Positions 24,176-31,834 of a stretch of DNA of 39,864 bases are shown piece after piece. The notes beneath the pieces were generated by a model. That model worked only from the letters and a program-made list of their open reading frames with translations, was not told where the DNA came from and made no database searches. Source of the stretch: a virus. The stretch spans positions 1 to 39,864 of the IMG/VR virus record IMGVR_UViG_3300048921_000352; one strand, 5' to 3'. Both the position numbers and the translations under genes were made by a program. Every line of letters begins with the position of its first letter. Position 1 is the first letter of the stretch.

Positions 24176-25225
24176 ATGACCCCCGCCTTTCGTATCGTCG
24201 CCGACGGTGCCGACATCACGCAGCGGATCAACGACCGACTGCTGCAACTCAAAACCACTGACAAGCCTGGTATGGAGTCCGACGAATTCGAACTGCGCAT
24301 CGACGACCGCGACGGCGCGGTGGTGCTGCCTACACGCGGGGCCAGCATCGAGATTTTCCTCGGCTATACAGAAACCAAATTGACTCGCATCGGCCGTTAC
24401 ATCGTCGATGAGATCGAGTTATCCGGCCCGCCGGATACGCTGGTGATCACTGGCAAGGCCAGCGACATGCGCGGCAGTGGCAAGACCGTGCGCAGCGGCA
24501 GTTGGGAGAACGTACCGTTGTCGCGGATCGTGGCTGATATCGCTGCACGCAATGGCTGGCAGCCTGTGTGCTCAGTGCAAACCAAAGTGCCGCGTGCCGA
24601 TCAGCTCAATGAATCGGATTTCAATTTCATCACTCGCGTGGCCAAGCAGTACGACTGTACGGCCAAGGTCGCCGACGGCAAGCTGCTGGTGATGTTACGC
24701 CAAGGCGGGCAGAGCGCCTCGGGCAAGTCTTTCGATGTGGTCCTGATCCAACGGCGCGACGTCAGTCGCTTTCAATTTCGCCTCGGTGATCGCAACACAC
24801 ACAAGGCGGTATCGACCAAGCATCAGGACAAGAAAACCGGAAAGCTCGCCGTGGTGACTCTGGACAACGACGAATCGCCGGACGGATTGCCACCAGTGCA
24901 CAGCGACCGCCACATATACCCGAACAAGTCCGCCGCCGAAGCCGCCGCCAAGGCACGTCTCACCGCGTTCAACCGTTCCACGGCCGGCGTCCGGCTGGAG
25001 ATGGCAGGGCGCACCGACCTATTCGCCGAGCGCTCGATCAATGCCCAGGGTTTCAAGGTCGGTCTCGATGGCGAGTACTTGGTCGACTCGGTGGAGCAAG
25101 TGTTCACCCAGGCCGGCTGGAGCACGACAGTCGAGTGCAATGGCGGCAAGAAGGGTAAAGCCAAAGCCAAGGGCAAGAAGAAAAAAGCGGCGAAGGATCT
25201 GAAGGTCGTTCAGCTCAAACAATAG
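24176..25225 (+). CDS. Late control / baseplate hub protein D
   Basis: This 349-residue protein of the P2 gpD (late control D) family forms the hub that carries the spike. Typical segments are the N-terminal FRIVADGADITQRINDRLL, ESDEFELRIDDRDG, RIGRYIVDEIELSGPPDTL and the middle LNESDFNFITRVAKQYDC. The C terminus is very Lys-rich (KGKAKAKGKKKKAAKDLK), an unusual tail for the family that could contact DNA or the tape measure. GGGGA precedes the ATG. A terminator-like hairpin lies directly upstream. Confidence 0.9.
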   Translation: MTPAFRIVADGADITQRINDRLLQLKTTDKPGMESDEFELRIDDRDGAVVLPTRGASIEIFLGYTETKLTRIGRYIVDEIELSGPPDTLVITGKASDMRGSGKTVRSGSWENVPLSRIVADIAARNGWQPVCSVQTKVPRADQLNESDFNFITRVAKQYDCTAKVADGKLLVMLRQGGQSASGKSFDVVLIQRRDVSRFQFRLGDRNTHKAVSTKHQDKKTGKLAVVTLDNDESPDGLPPVHSDRHIYPNKSAAEAAAKARLTAFNRSTAGVRLEMAGRTDLFAERSINAQGFKVGLDGEYLVDSVEQVFTQAGWSTTVECNGGKKGKAKAKGKKKKAAKDLKVVQLKQ

Positions 25226-25256
25226 CGCCGCATTCTCACAACTCAAGGAGACATCG

Positions 25257-25811
25257 ATGTCACTGACCGAACAGCAACTGCAATCCATCATGCCCAACGC
25301 CCGCCGCCAAGCGGGCGTTTTTGTATCTGCTCTCAACGCAGCCATGGCCCATCGGCAGATCAACACACCGAAACGACAAGCCGCGTTCCTGGCGCAAGTC
25401 GGTCACGAGTCGGGTCAGCTGCAGTACGTCCGGGAACTGGGCGGCGACCAGTACCTGAGCAAATACGACACCGGCACCCTGGCTGCGAAACTGGGTAACA
25501 CCCCGGCAGCGGATGGTGATGGCCAGCGTTATCGCGGTCGGGGTCTGATCCAGGTCACCGGCCACGACAATTACCTGCGCTGCAGCTTGGCGCTGTTCGG
25601 TGACGAGCGATTGCTGCGCACGCCTGAGCTGCTGGAACTCCCGCAGTGGGCCGCCGAGTCGGCTGCGTGGTTCTGGTCGGTGAATGGGCTGAATGCGCTG
25701 GCCGATCAAAACGAATTCAACACGATCACCCGCAGGATCAACGGCGGTCTCAACGGCCTGCAGGATCGGCTGGAGTTGTGGGAGCGGGCGAGGGCGGTGT
25801 TATGCGTCTAG
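25257..25811 (+). CDS. Endolysin, glycoside hydrolase family 19
   Basis: This 184-residue GH19 chitinase-type lysozyme cuts the glycan chain of peptidoglycan. The catalytic Glu is in QVGHESGQLQYVRE, with further family motifs YRGRGLIQVTGHDNY, LPQWAAESAAWFW and TRRINGG. There is no signal peptide, so release needs the holin, which is encoded 21 kb upstream at 3904. AAGGAG precedes the ATG. A terminator-like hairpin lies inside the gene about 14 codons after the start; it is listed separately. Confidence 0.92.
   Translation: MSLTEQQLQSIMPNARRQAGVFVSALNAAMAHRQINTPKRQAAFLAQVGHESGQLQYVRELGGDQYLSKYDTGTLAAKLGNTPAADGDGQRYRGRGLIQVTGHDNYLRCSLALFGDERLLRTPELLELPQWAAESAAWFWSVNGLNALADQNEFNTITRRINGGLNGLQDRLELWERARAVLCV
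25298..25322 (+). terminator. Terminator-like hairpin inside the endolysin gene
   Basis: A seven-base stem, CGCCCGC (25298-25304) with GCGGGCG (25311-25317), is followed by five Ts. It lies within codons 14-22 of the endolysin gene. The bases encode NARRQAGVF, a region that seems conserved in the family, so the hairpin may be partly a by-product of the protein sequence. It could reduce lysis-gene transcription unless polymerase is antiterminated. Confidence 0.45.
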
Positions 25812-26344
25812 GTGAACTGATCCCTGCACCGTATCGGCTCCTGGCCAAAGGCTTGGTGCTGGTCGTCTTGGCCGGTGGTTCTGCGTCCATTACCTGGCAA
25901 GTGCAGGATTGGCGCTACGGCAAACAGCTCGCAGAGCAGGCCCGCCTCCACACCGAAACTCTCAACCAACTGAATCTGGCCTCGGCCGCGCAGCAGCGTG
26001 CCGAACAAGACAGGCGCCTCGCGCTCGAACAGCGTCTGGCTACCAGCGAGCAAACCCATTACCGAGCCTTGAACGATGTCCTACGTGATCAAAGTCGCCT
26101 GCGCGACCGCCTTGCCACTGCTGATCTGCGCTTGTCAGTCCTACTCGACGCCACCGCAACCGCCGGTAACGGATCGGTGTCAGCCACCACCGCTACCGGC
26201 GGCGTGGTTCATGGCCCCACAAGAGCCGAACTTGACCCAGCGCATGCTCAACGAATTATCGGCGTCACCGATGACGGCGACCGGGGGCTGATTGCACTCG
26301 CGGCCTGTCAGGCATACGCCAAAGAAGTCTCAACACCGAAGTAA
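25802..26344 (+). CDS. Inner-membrane spanin, Rz-like
   Basis: This protein of 180 residues starts at the ATG at 25802, overlapping the endolysin end. A single N-terminal membrane segment (GLVLVVLAGGSASITW) is followed by a long charged coiled coil (residues about 40-110: EQARLHTETLNQLNLASAAQ and onward) reaching across the periplasm, as in Rz i-spanins. Together with Rz1 it fuses the inner and outer membranes in the last step of lysis. The Rz1 gene is nested inside in another frame. Confidence 0.83.
   Translation: MRLGELIPAPYRLLAKGLVLVVLAGGSASITWQVQDWRYGKQLAEQARLHTETLNQLNLASAAQQRAEQDRRLALEQRLATSEQTHYRALNDVLRDQSRLRDRLATADLRLSVLLDATATAGNGSVSATTATGGVVHGPTRAELDPAHAQRIIGVTDDGDRGLIALAACQAYAKEVSTPK
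26076..26291 (+). CDS. Outer-membrane spanin lipoprotein, Rz1-like (nested)
   Basis: This 71-residue lipoprotein is encoded in the +1 frame entirely within the Rz gene. It has a short signal sequence with the lipobox-like LLICAC, giving acylation at the second Cys, then a proline-rich stretch (STPPQPPVTDRCQPPPLP), the hallmark of Rz1. Genes nested like this are typical of lambda-type spanin pairs. It partners with the Rz product across the periplasm. Two cysteines close together in the lipobox make the exact processing site uncertain. Confidence 0.8.
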   Translation: MSYVIKVACATALPLLICACQSYSTPPQPPVTDRCQPPPLPAAWFMAPQEPNLTQRMLNELSASPMTATGG

Positions 26345-26358
26345 AAAAGAGCGGCCGG

Positions 26359-26380
26359 TCCGGATGCGTCAACATCCGGA
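26359..26380. other. Perfect 8-base hairpin after the spanin genes
   Basis: TCCGGATG (26359-26366) pairs with CATCCGGA (26373-26380) around a six-base loop, with partial further pairing outside. No T run follows on the plus strand, and the A-rich stretch at 26343-26350 would give a T run only on the minus strand. It may be the end of the late operon or a protein site; evidence for termination is weak. Confidence 0.35.
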
Positions 26381-26461
26381 TCGACCGCCGTCCCTGCAGA
26401 TGGTCCCTGCAAGTCCAGCCAAGGCTCTTGCTCCGTGCACAAAGCGCGGCGAGCCTAGCAC

Positions 26462-26477
26462 CTGTTTATCCATACAG
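26462..26477. promoter_or_regulatory. LexA (SOS) box upstream of the adenine methylase
   Basis: CTGTTTATCCATACAG is a perfect CTG-N10-CAG LexA operator with an AT-rich core and TA after it. It ends 24 bases before the methylase ATG, the right place to repress its promoter. It suggests the gene is switched on by DNA damage, together with umuDC downstream. Confidence 0.8.
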
Positions 26478-26500
26478 TAAAGGTCTTGGTCTTGCTTTTT

Positions 26501-27295
26501 ATGTCTACACCCATCATCCCTTGGATGGGCGGCAAACGCCGCCTGGCCGACCGCCTACTTCCGCTTTTTCCGCCACACGAATGCTACCTTGAAGTGTTTG
26601 CCGGCGGCGCCGCGCTCTACTTCATGAAGCCCCAGCCATCTCCAGTCGAAGTCCTCAACGACATCAATGGCGACCTGGTCACGCTTTACCGCGTCGTGCA
26701 GAACCACCTCGAAGAGTTCGTGCGCCAGTTCAAATGGGCGCTCAGCTCGCGACAAGTGTTCGAATGGCAGAAAATGACCCGCCCCGAAACACTCACCGAC
26801 ATCCAGCGCGCCGCCCGATTCTTCTACCTGCAGCACCATGCCTTCGCCGGCAGGGTCTCGGGGCAGACGTTCGGCACGGCAACGACTGCTCCGGCCATCA
26901 ACCTGCTGCGGATTGAGGAAAACCTCTCAGCTGCGTGGCAGCGCCTGTCCGGCACTTACGTCGAAAACCTCCCCTGGCTTGAATGTGCAGAACGCTACGA
27001 CCGTGCTCACACCTTCCATTACATGGATCCGCCTTACTGGCAGACCGCTGGCTACGGTGTGGACTTTCCGTTCGAGAACTACGAGCGGATGGCCGACTTC
27101 ATGCGCCACTGCAAAGGCAAAGTGATGGTCAGCATCAACGATCATCCCGACATCCGCAGCGTGTTCGAAGGCTTCCACTTTGAGACTCTGGACATCCGCT
27201 ACACCACAGCCAATCAGCGGCAGGGGAAAGCCGAAGTGAGTGGCGAGCTGGTGATCATGAACTGGGAACCGGCAGCGTTGGGTGGGTTGTTCTGA
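26501..27295 (+). CDS. DNA adenine methylase (D12 class)
   Basis: This 264-residue protein matches the D12-class N6-adenine methyltransferases (Dam-like). It has the N-terminal PWMGGKRRLADRLLPLFP, the S-adenosylmethionine-binding FAGGAALYF, NDINGDLVTLYRVVQ and the catalytic DPPY at residues 176-179. Phages use such enzymes to mark their DNA against host restriction or to change regulation. The ATG at 26501 gives the usual MSTPIIPWMGGKRR start. No strong ribosome site is seen, and a TTG at 26486 cannot be excluded. A LexA box lies just upstream, an uncommon setting for this enzyme. Confidence 0.9.
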   Translation: MSTPIIPWMGGKRRLADRLLPLFPPHECYLEVFAGGAALYFMKPQPSPVEVLNDINGDLVTLYRVVQNHLEEFVRQFKWALSSRQVFEWQKMTRPETLTDIQRAARFFYLQHHAFAGRVSGQTFGTATTAPAINLLRIEENLSAAWQRLSGTYVENLPWLECAERYDRAHTFHYMDPPYWQTAGYGVDFPFENYERMADFMRHCKGKVMVSINDHPDIRSVFEGFHFETLDIRYTTANQRQGKAEVSGELVIMNWEPAALGGLF

Positions 27296-27385
27296 CAGAT
27301 GCCGGGTATCATTTCTTTACTTCCCACCCTCCCGTCTATCCGATATTTCCTACAGAAATTGACCGAATGCCGTTCTGAACGTTAA

Positions 27386-27401
27386 CTGTACATTCGTACA
27401 G
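27386..27401. promoter_or_regulatory. LexA (SOS) box upstream of umuD
   Basis: CTGTACATTCGTACAG is a perfect CTG-N10-CAG LexA operator with an almost fully symmetric core. It ends 18 bases before the umuD start, so LexA bound here would block the umuDC promoter. This is the expected control of error-prone polymerase genes. Confidence 0.88.
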
Positions 27402-27419
27402 TGTCGGAAGTCGTGCGTC

Positions 27420-27845
27420 ATGAGCTTTTCAATCCTAGGCCCTATGGTTGTGGCCGGTCGGAAATTACCTCTTTGCCTTTTTCGAGTGCCGGCAGGTTTT
27501 CCTTCGCCGGCAGCGGATCACATTGAAACCCACATCTCGCTCGACGAGGTGCTCAACATTCGTGCCCCGCATGTTTACCTCGTGAAAATTGCCGGAGAGA
27601 GCATGCAGGGGGCGGGTATCTTTGACGGCGATTTAGCAGTAGTGGATCGTTCACTGGAGCCGGCGCATGGGCATATTGTTGTTGCGCTGCTCAACAACGA
27701 CCCGCTTTGCAAGCGGCTGTGCATCCGTGGGAAAGAGGTCATCCTGCTGTCTGAAAACCCCAAGTACCCGCCGCGTTACGTCATGGAAGGCGATGAGCTG
27801 GCGATCTGGGGCGTGATCATTGGTAGCGTGCGCAGTCATGTCTAG
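27420..27845 (+). CDS. umuD: UmuD-type autoprotease subunit of DNA polymerase V
   Basis: This 141-residue S24-family protein lines up with UmuD (RulA in Pseudomonas). The self-cleavage site is Ala25-Gly26 in VPAGFPSP, the nucleophile is Ser61 in GESMQGAGI, and the general base is Lys98 in DPLCKRL; positions differ by one from those known for E. coli UmuD. RecA-bound single-stranded DNA would trigger cleavage, and the shortened form binds UmuC to make the mutagenic polymerase. A LexA box precedes it and umuC overlaps its end by eight bases. Confidence 0.93.
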   Translation: MSFSILGPMVVAGRKLPLCLFRVPAGFPSPAADHIETHISLDEVLNIRAPHVYLVKIAGESMQGAGIFDGDLAVVDRSLEPAHGHIVVALLNNDPLCKRLCIRGKEVILLSENPKYPPRYVMEGDELAIWGVIIGSVRSHV

Positions 27846-29115
27846 GCAGGTGCCGGTGTTTGGCCTGATCGATTGCAACAGCTTCTACGCCAGCTGCGAG
27901 CGGGTGTTCCGTCCTGACTTGGCAAAGGTCCCAATCGTTGTCTTATCGAATAACGACGGCTGCGTCATCGCCCGCAGTTACGACGCCAAGCCATACGTGA
28001 AAATGGGCGAGCCGTACTTCCAGATCAAACACAAGCTTAAGCAGCACGGCATCGTCCCGTTCTCCTCGAATTACGCGCTGTACGGTGACATGAGTGAGCG
28101 CGTCATGACGCTTATTGAGTCCATGGTGCCAGCAGTCGAGGTCTACAGCATCGACGAAGCGTTCGTCGATCTGACTGGCATCGACGTTCTAGATAGCCTC
28201 GGACGGCAGATCCGGAACCAGGTACTGAGGTGCGCCGGCATACCGGTGGGCGTGGGGATTGCTCACACCAAAACCCTGGCCAAGCTGGCCAACCATACGG
28301 CCAAACGCCTGCAGGCGCAGACCGGGGGCGTCGTCAATATTTGCGACCCAGCTAAGCGTGACTGGGTACTGCGAAATACCGACGTTTCAGAGGTGTGGGG
28401 TGTAGGGCGTCGAATGAAAGCGCATCTGGAGACTATGGGAATCAAGAGTGCGATGGATTTGGCAAAAGCGGACCCTTGGACACTGCGCAAAAACTTCAGT
28501 GTGGTGATCGAGAAGACGGCGCGCGAACTGGCCGGCACTCCCTGTCTGGAGCTAGATGAGCCCGATCCGCCGAAACAGGAGATCTGCTGCAGTCGAATGT
28601 TCGGCACCCGCCTGACGGAACTGGCACCGATAAAGGAAGCGGTGGCCACATACATGATGCGCGCCTCAGAAAAGCTCAGGGCGCAAAACTCTCTGTGCAA
28701 GAAAGTGCGCGTGAGCATTCGCACCGGCATGTTCAATCCGGAGGAGGCGAAGTACGCCAATGGTGTGGTGATCGATATGCCTTACCCCACGGATGACGTC
28801 CGGCTACTGACCAAGGCTGCAGTCGATGCGCTGGATCGGGTGTATCGCCCTGGTTTCAAGTACAGCAAGGCGGAGGTATTGCTGATGAACCTGTGTCAGC
28901 CAGGTGAATATACGGACGATCTGTTTGCGGCTTCTCAACCGACAGAGTCTACCAAGGTCATGGCTGTACTGGATCAGATCAACGAACGGTGGGGAAGGGG
29001 GACGCTTCGAGCAGCGAGCGTCCCTGGCAACCCAGAGTGGGCGATGCGGCGTGAAATGATGAGTAAGAGCTACACCACTCGCTTGGATCAATTGTGGACG
29101 GTCAACTGTAGGTAG
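27838..29115 (+). CDS. umuC: UmuC-type catalytic subunit of DNA polymerase V
   Basis: This 425-residue Y-family polymerase is full length (E. coli UmuC has 422 residues). It has the palm motif FGLIDCNSFYASCERVF with Asp12, and VYSIDEAFVDLTG with Asp106-Glu107 as catalytic acids. The thumb helix-hairpin-helix (DVSEVWGVGRRMKAHLETMG) and little-finger region follow. It bypasses lesions at the cost of mutations. The ATG at 27838 is used rather than 27820, since MSRQVPVFGLIDCN is the normal start. In Pseudomonas, rulB genes are known entry points for other elements, but this copy is intact. Confidence 0.94.
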   Translation: MSRQVPVFGLIDCNSFYASCERVFRPDLAKVPIVVLSNNDGCVIARSYDAKPYVKMGEPYFQIKHKLKQHGIVPFSSNYALYGDMSERVMTLIESMVPAVEVYSIDEAFVDLTGIDVLDSLGRQIRNQVLRCAGIPVGVGIAHTKTLAKLANHTAKRLQAQTGGVVNICDPAKRDWVLRNTDVSEVWGVGRRMKAHLETMGIKSAMDLAKADPWTLRKNFSVVIEKTARELAGTPCLELDEPDPPKQEICCSRMFGTRLTELAPIKEAVATYMMRASEKLRAQNSLCKKVRVSIRTGMFNPEEAKYANGVVIDMPYPTDDVRLLTKAAVDALDRVYRPGFKYSKAEVLLMNLCQPGEYTDDLFAASQPTESTKVMAVLDQINERWGRGTLRAASVPGNPEWAMRREMMSKSYTTRLDQLWTVNCR

Positions 29116-29119
29116 TAAG

Positions 29120-29147
29120 ACGTCCGCTATCGGCCAGAAGCGGACGT
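29120..29147 (-). repeat. Inverted-repeat element, left copy of a TGGCCGA repeat family
   Basis: ACGTCCGCT (29120-29128) pairs with AGCGGACGT (29139-29147) around a ten-base loop containing TCGGCCA, the complement of TGGCCGA. Read on the minus strand it gives CGCTTCTGGCCGATAGCGGA, closely like the direct repeats at 34964-35045 on the plus strand. I associate this family with many Pseudomonas intergenic regions. It lies right after umuC and marks the left edge of the modification island. Confidence 0.6.
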
Positions 29148-29360
29148 TCGCAAGCGGAAGCTGATGGCCAAGCTGACTGTGGCTAAGCATTAGCGCTTAC
29201 GTAACACAGCGAACTGCTTGTAGGCAAAAAGATGCCTGCCCTTGGGACATTTCGGAGACGCCAGCATCGACGCTTTGTCGTTTTAAGACACTTGCGATGG
29301 GATGACGTGGGGGATGTGGGTATGATACAGCCCGGACTGATCTCCCAGAGCACGGTCGAA

Positions 29361-29771
29361 ATGGACAGGTTGACTGCCGAAAAACGCAGTTGGCTCATGA
29401 GCCGCGTCAAAGCAAAGAATACTCAGCCGGAGCTCGTTGTTAGGCGGCTGATTTTCGGCATGGGTTATCGCTATCGCCTGCATGCTAAGCACCTGGCTGG
29501 CCATCCTGACCTGACTTTTCCAGGTCGGAAGAAAGCGATTTTTGTCAACGGCTGCTTTTGGCATGGGCACGTTGGCTGCCGCTACGGGCGGCTACCCAAA
29601 ACGCGCGTAGAGTTCTGGTTGGCTAAAATTGAGCGGAACCAGGCGCGAGACAAAGAAAATATTGCATCGCTCGAAGCCAACGGTTGGCGTGTGCTAACAG
29701 TCTGGCAATGCGAGTTGAAATTTATCGATTTATTGGCGGCTAGACTAAATGAATTCATCGAACACGATTAA
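29361..29771 (+). CDS. vsr: Very short patch repair endonuclease (Vsr family)
   Basis: This protein of 136 residues starts at the ATG at 29361 (MDRLTAEKRSWLMSRVKAKN). Vsr family features are SRVKAKNTQPELVVRRLIFG, YRYRLHAKHLAGHPDLTF, KAIFVNGCFWHGHVGCRYGR, and the C-terminal ANGWRVLTVWQCEL. Such enzymes nick T:G mismatches left when 5-methylcytosine deaminates, so they travel with cytosine-5 methyltransferases, here the next gene (23-base overlap). A longer reading from 29232 adds residues with no family support. No strong ribosome site is seen. Confidence 0.93.
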   Translation: MDRLTAEKRSWLMSRVKAKNTQPELVVRRLIFGMGYRYRLHAKHLAGHPDLTFPGRKKAIFVNGCFWHGHVGCRYGRLPKTRVEFWLAKIERNQARDKENIASLEANGWRVLTVWQCELKFIDLLAARLNEFIEHD

Positions 29772-31032
29772 GACACGACCTATTGGCATCGATCTATTTG
29801 CAGGTGCTGGCGGGATGTCCCTCGGTTTCGAGCAAGCCGGGTTCGACGTAGCTGCAGCGGTCGAAATTGATCCGGTTCACTGTGCGACGCACGAATACAA
29901 TTTCCCAAACTGCAAAACCATTTGCGCAAGCGTTACCGACGTGAGCGGAATTGAAATCCGTCGTCTCGCAGGTTTAGGGGATAAGGAAATCGACGTCGTA
30001 TTTGGCGGTGCCCCATGCCAAGGTTTCTCGATGATCGGCAAACGTGCACTGGACGACCCAAGAAATCAGCTTGTTTTCCATTACGTCAGAATCGTCGAAG
30101 AGCTGCAGCCGAAATATTGTGTATTCGAGAATGTAAAAGGACTGACCCTTGGAAAACATTCCGAATTTCTGAAAGAGTTGATCGCTGCCCTCGATGAGGC
30201 GGGCTATGACGTGGTTCTTCCATATCAAGTGCTGAATGCCGCACATTACGGCGTGCCCCAGGATCGCAAACGGCTCTTTTTGATGGGGACGCGACGTGGG
30301 CTCAAAGCTCCAGAATATCCGACTCCTCTAGAATATGGAGTAACGGTGCAGGAAGCGATTGGTGATTTGCCCGACGCGAATAGCTTCGGAGAGCTGTTAG
30401 CTAGCGATGCAGTCAGGGCAAAATGGACGACAGACTCTGCATATGCTCAACGACTCCGTGACCTTCAAGCAGATCCGAGCGACTTTAGTTATAAACGAAT
30501 CTTTGACCGCGATCTCCTGACCTCTAGCCTACGGACAGAGCATACTGCATTGTCACAAGAGCGCTTCATGGCTACAGAACACGGTAAAACCGAATCTGTT
30601 AGCCGTTTTCGAAAGCTCCCACCTGATGGCCTCTGCAATACTCTTCGTGCAGGGACGGACAGTGCCCGCGGCGCCTTTACCTCACCTAGACCGATACACC
30701 CTTACCTGCCACGTGTTATCACCGTTCGGGAAGCAGCTAGATTGCACTCGTTCCCGGACTGGTTTCGTTTCCACGCAACCAAATGGCATGGCTTTCGTCA
30801 AATAGGCAACAGCGTTCCACCATTGCTAGGCCGCGCAATCGCCTCATCGATAATATCTGCGCTTGGTGTAAAACCTATAAAACCCACAAGGAGCCTTGAG
30901 CAAGGTTCAAACACGCTTCTCGGTTTAGATATGGGTTCGGCAGCCCGATACTTCGATGTGCCTCGCGATACAATCGCGCAGCGGACACGAAAGAATAATG
31001 TCCCCCTTAGTTTGGAAGAATCTGATGCTTAA
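29749..31032 (+). CDS. DNA cytosine-5 methyltransferase
   Basis: This 427-residue protein has all main C5-methyltransferase motifs: motif I DLFAGAGGMSLGF, motif IV GGAPCQGFS with the catalytic Cys90, motif VI FENVKG (residues 126-131), motif VIII QDRKRLFLMG (171-180) and motif X RQIGNSVPP near residue 350. The target-recognition part lies between about 200 and 320. After motif X a C-terminal extension (MGSAARYFDVPRDTIAQRTR) looks like a helix-turn-helix, perhaps for self-regulation. It overlaps vsr upstream and the next gene by eight bases, so it is the centre of a three-gene restriction-modification operon. Confidence 0.94.
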   Translation: MNSSNTIKTRPIGIDLFAGAGGMSLGFEQAGFDVAAAVEIDPVHCATHEYNFPNCKTICASVTDVSGIEIRRLAGLGDKEIDVVFGGAPCQGFSMIGKRALDDPRNQLVFHYVRIVEELQPKYCVFENVKGLTLGKHSEFLKELIAALDEAGYDVVLPYQVLNAAHYGVPQDRKRLFLMGTRRGLKAPEYPTPLEYGVTVQEAIGDLPDANSFGELLASDAVRAKWTTDSAYAQRLRDLQADPSDFSYKRIFDRDLLTSSLRTEHTALSQERFMATEHGKTESVSRFRKLPPDGLCNTLRAGTDSARGAFTSPRPIHPYLPRVITVREAARLHSFPDWFRFHATKWHGFRQIGNSVPPLLGRAIASSIISALGVKPIKPTRSLEQGSNTLLGLDMGSAARYFDVPRDTIAQRTRKNNVPLSLEESDA

Positions 31033-31834
31033 GGAAAAGGCACCACAGACAAACCGCTACAAGGCAATTATCGCCAGGATATTTGAAAATCATTACACTC
31101 CAGAAATTAGAGAGTTTGAGTTTTCGCGCGCAGAAATAATAGACATTGCTGCTGATCTAGGTATAGCTTTGCCAAAAAACATCGGGGATATAATTTACTC
31201 CTTTCGCTACCGCTACGAATTGCCAGAGTCTATTCTTGCGACCGCTGCAAGAGATATGGAGTGGATTATCAAGGGTTCCGGCACTGCCTTGTATCGGTTC
31301 AAGCAAGTCAAACTTAACCGGATCATACCTAGGGAAGAGTTGATAACGGTAAAGGTGCCAGATTCAACACCAGAAATCATAGGCGCATATGCGTTAAGCG
31401 ACGAGCAAGCGCTTCTAGCTAAGGTTAGATATAATCGCTTGATCGATATATTTCTCGGCATCACTGCGTATTCCTTGCAAAATCATCTTCGCACCCATTT
31501 GAAAGCCGTAGGTCAAATTGAAATCGACGAAGTGTATGTAGGTGTTGATAAGCATGGGCGCCAGTTTGTCGTTCCAGTACAAGCGAAAGGTGGTACTGAT
31601 AAACATGGAGTAGTGCAAACTGACCAGGACATTGCTTACTGTCAGAGCAAGTTTCCCGATTTGCTTTGTAGAGCTGTGTCTGTTCAGTTTATGACAAATG
31701 GTAGAATTGCCATGTTTGAACTGTTGGTTCAAGACGACGAAATTAAGGTTGTTGAAGAGCGCCACTATCAGCTTGTGGCCGCCTCTACAATTACTAATGA
31801 TGATTTACGCATTTACTCTTTGCATAGCGATTAA
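31025..31834 (+). CDS. Probable restriction endonuclease, PD-(D/E)XK-like, unrecognised family
   Basis: This protein of 269 residues starts at the ATG at 31025, with GGAAG six bases upstream, overlapping the methyltransferase end. I recognise no named family. Near residues 166-190 it reads IEIDEVYVGVDKHGRQ, then FVVPVQAKGG. An acidic residue (Asp168 or Glu169) followed by Gln186-x-Lys188 fits the Mrr-like D...QxK variant of the PD-(D/E)XK nuclease core. A basic helix (LQNHLRTHLKAVG) precedes it. The N-terminal 100 residues are helical and could hold DNA recognition. Together with a C5 methyltransferase and Vsr, a type II restriction enzyme is the simplest reading. Its site is unknown. Confidence 0.6.
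   Translation: MLKEKAPQTNRYKAIIARIFENHYTPEIREFEFSRAEIIDIAADLGIALPKNIGDIIYSFRYRYELPESILATAARDMEWIIKGSGTALYRFKQVKLNRIIPREELITVKVPDSTPEIIGAYALSDEQALLAKVRYNRLIDIFLGITAYSLQNHLRTHLKAVGQIEIDEVYVGVDKHGRQFVVPVQAKGGTDKHGVVQTDQDIAYCQSKFPDLLCRAVSVQFMTNGRIAMFELLVQDDEIKVVEERHYQLVAASTITNDDLRIYSLHSD

Noticed and set aside
26359-26380. Hairpin after Rz as a strong terminator
   Set aside because: The stem is perfect but lacks a T run on the plus strand, so it is listed only as a hairpin of unknown role.
29232-29360. Longer start for Vsr at 29232
   Set aside because: The added 43 residues have no similarity to the family, and the ATG at 29361 gives the normal N terminus.
30956-31024. Longer start for the putative restriction enzyme at 30956 or 30998
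   Set aside because: These starts lie deep in methyltransferase coding sequence. The ATG at 31025 has GGAAG at the right distance.
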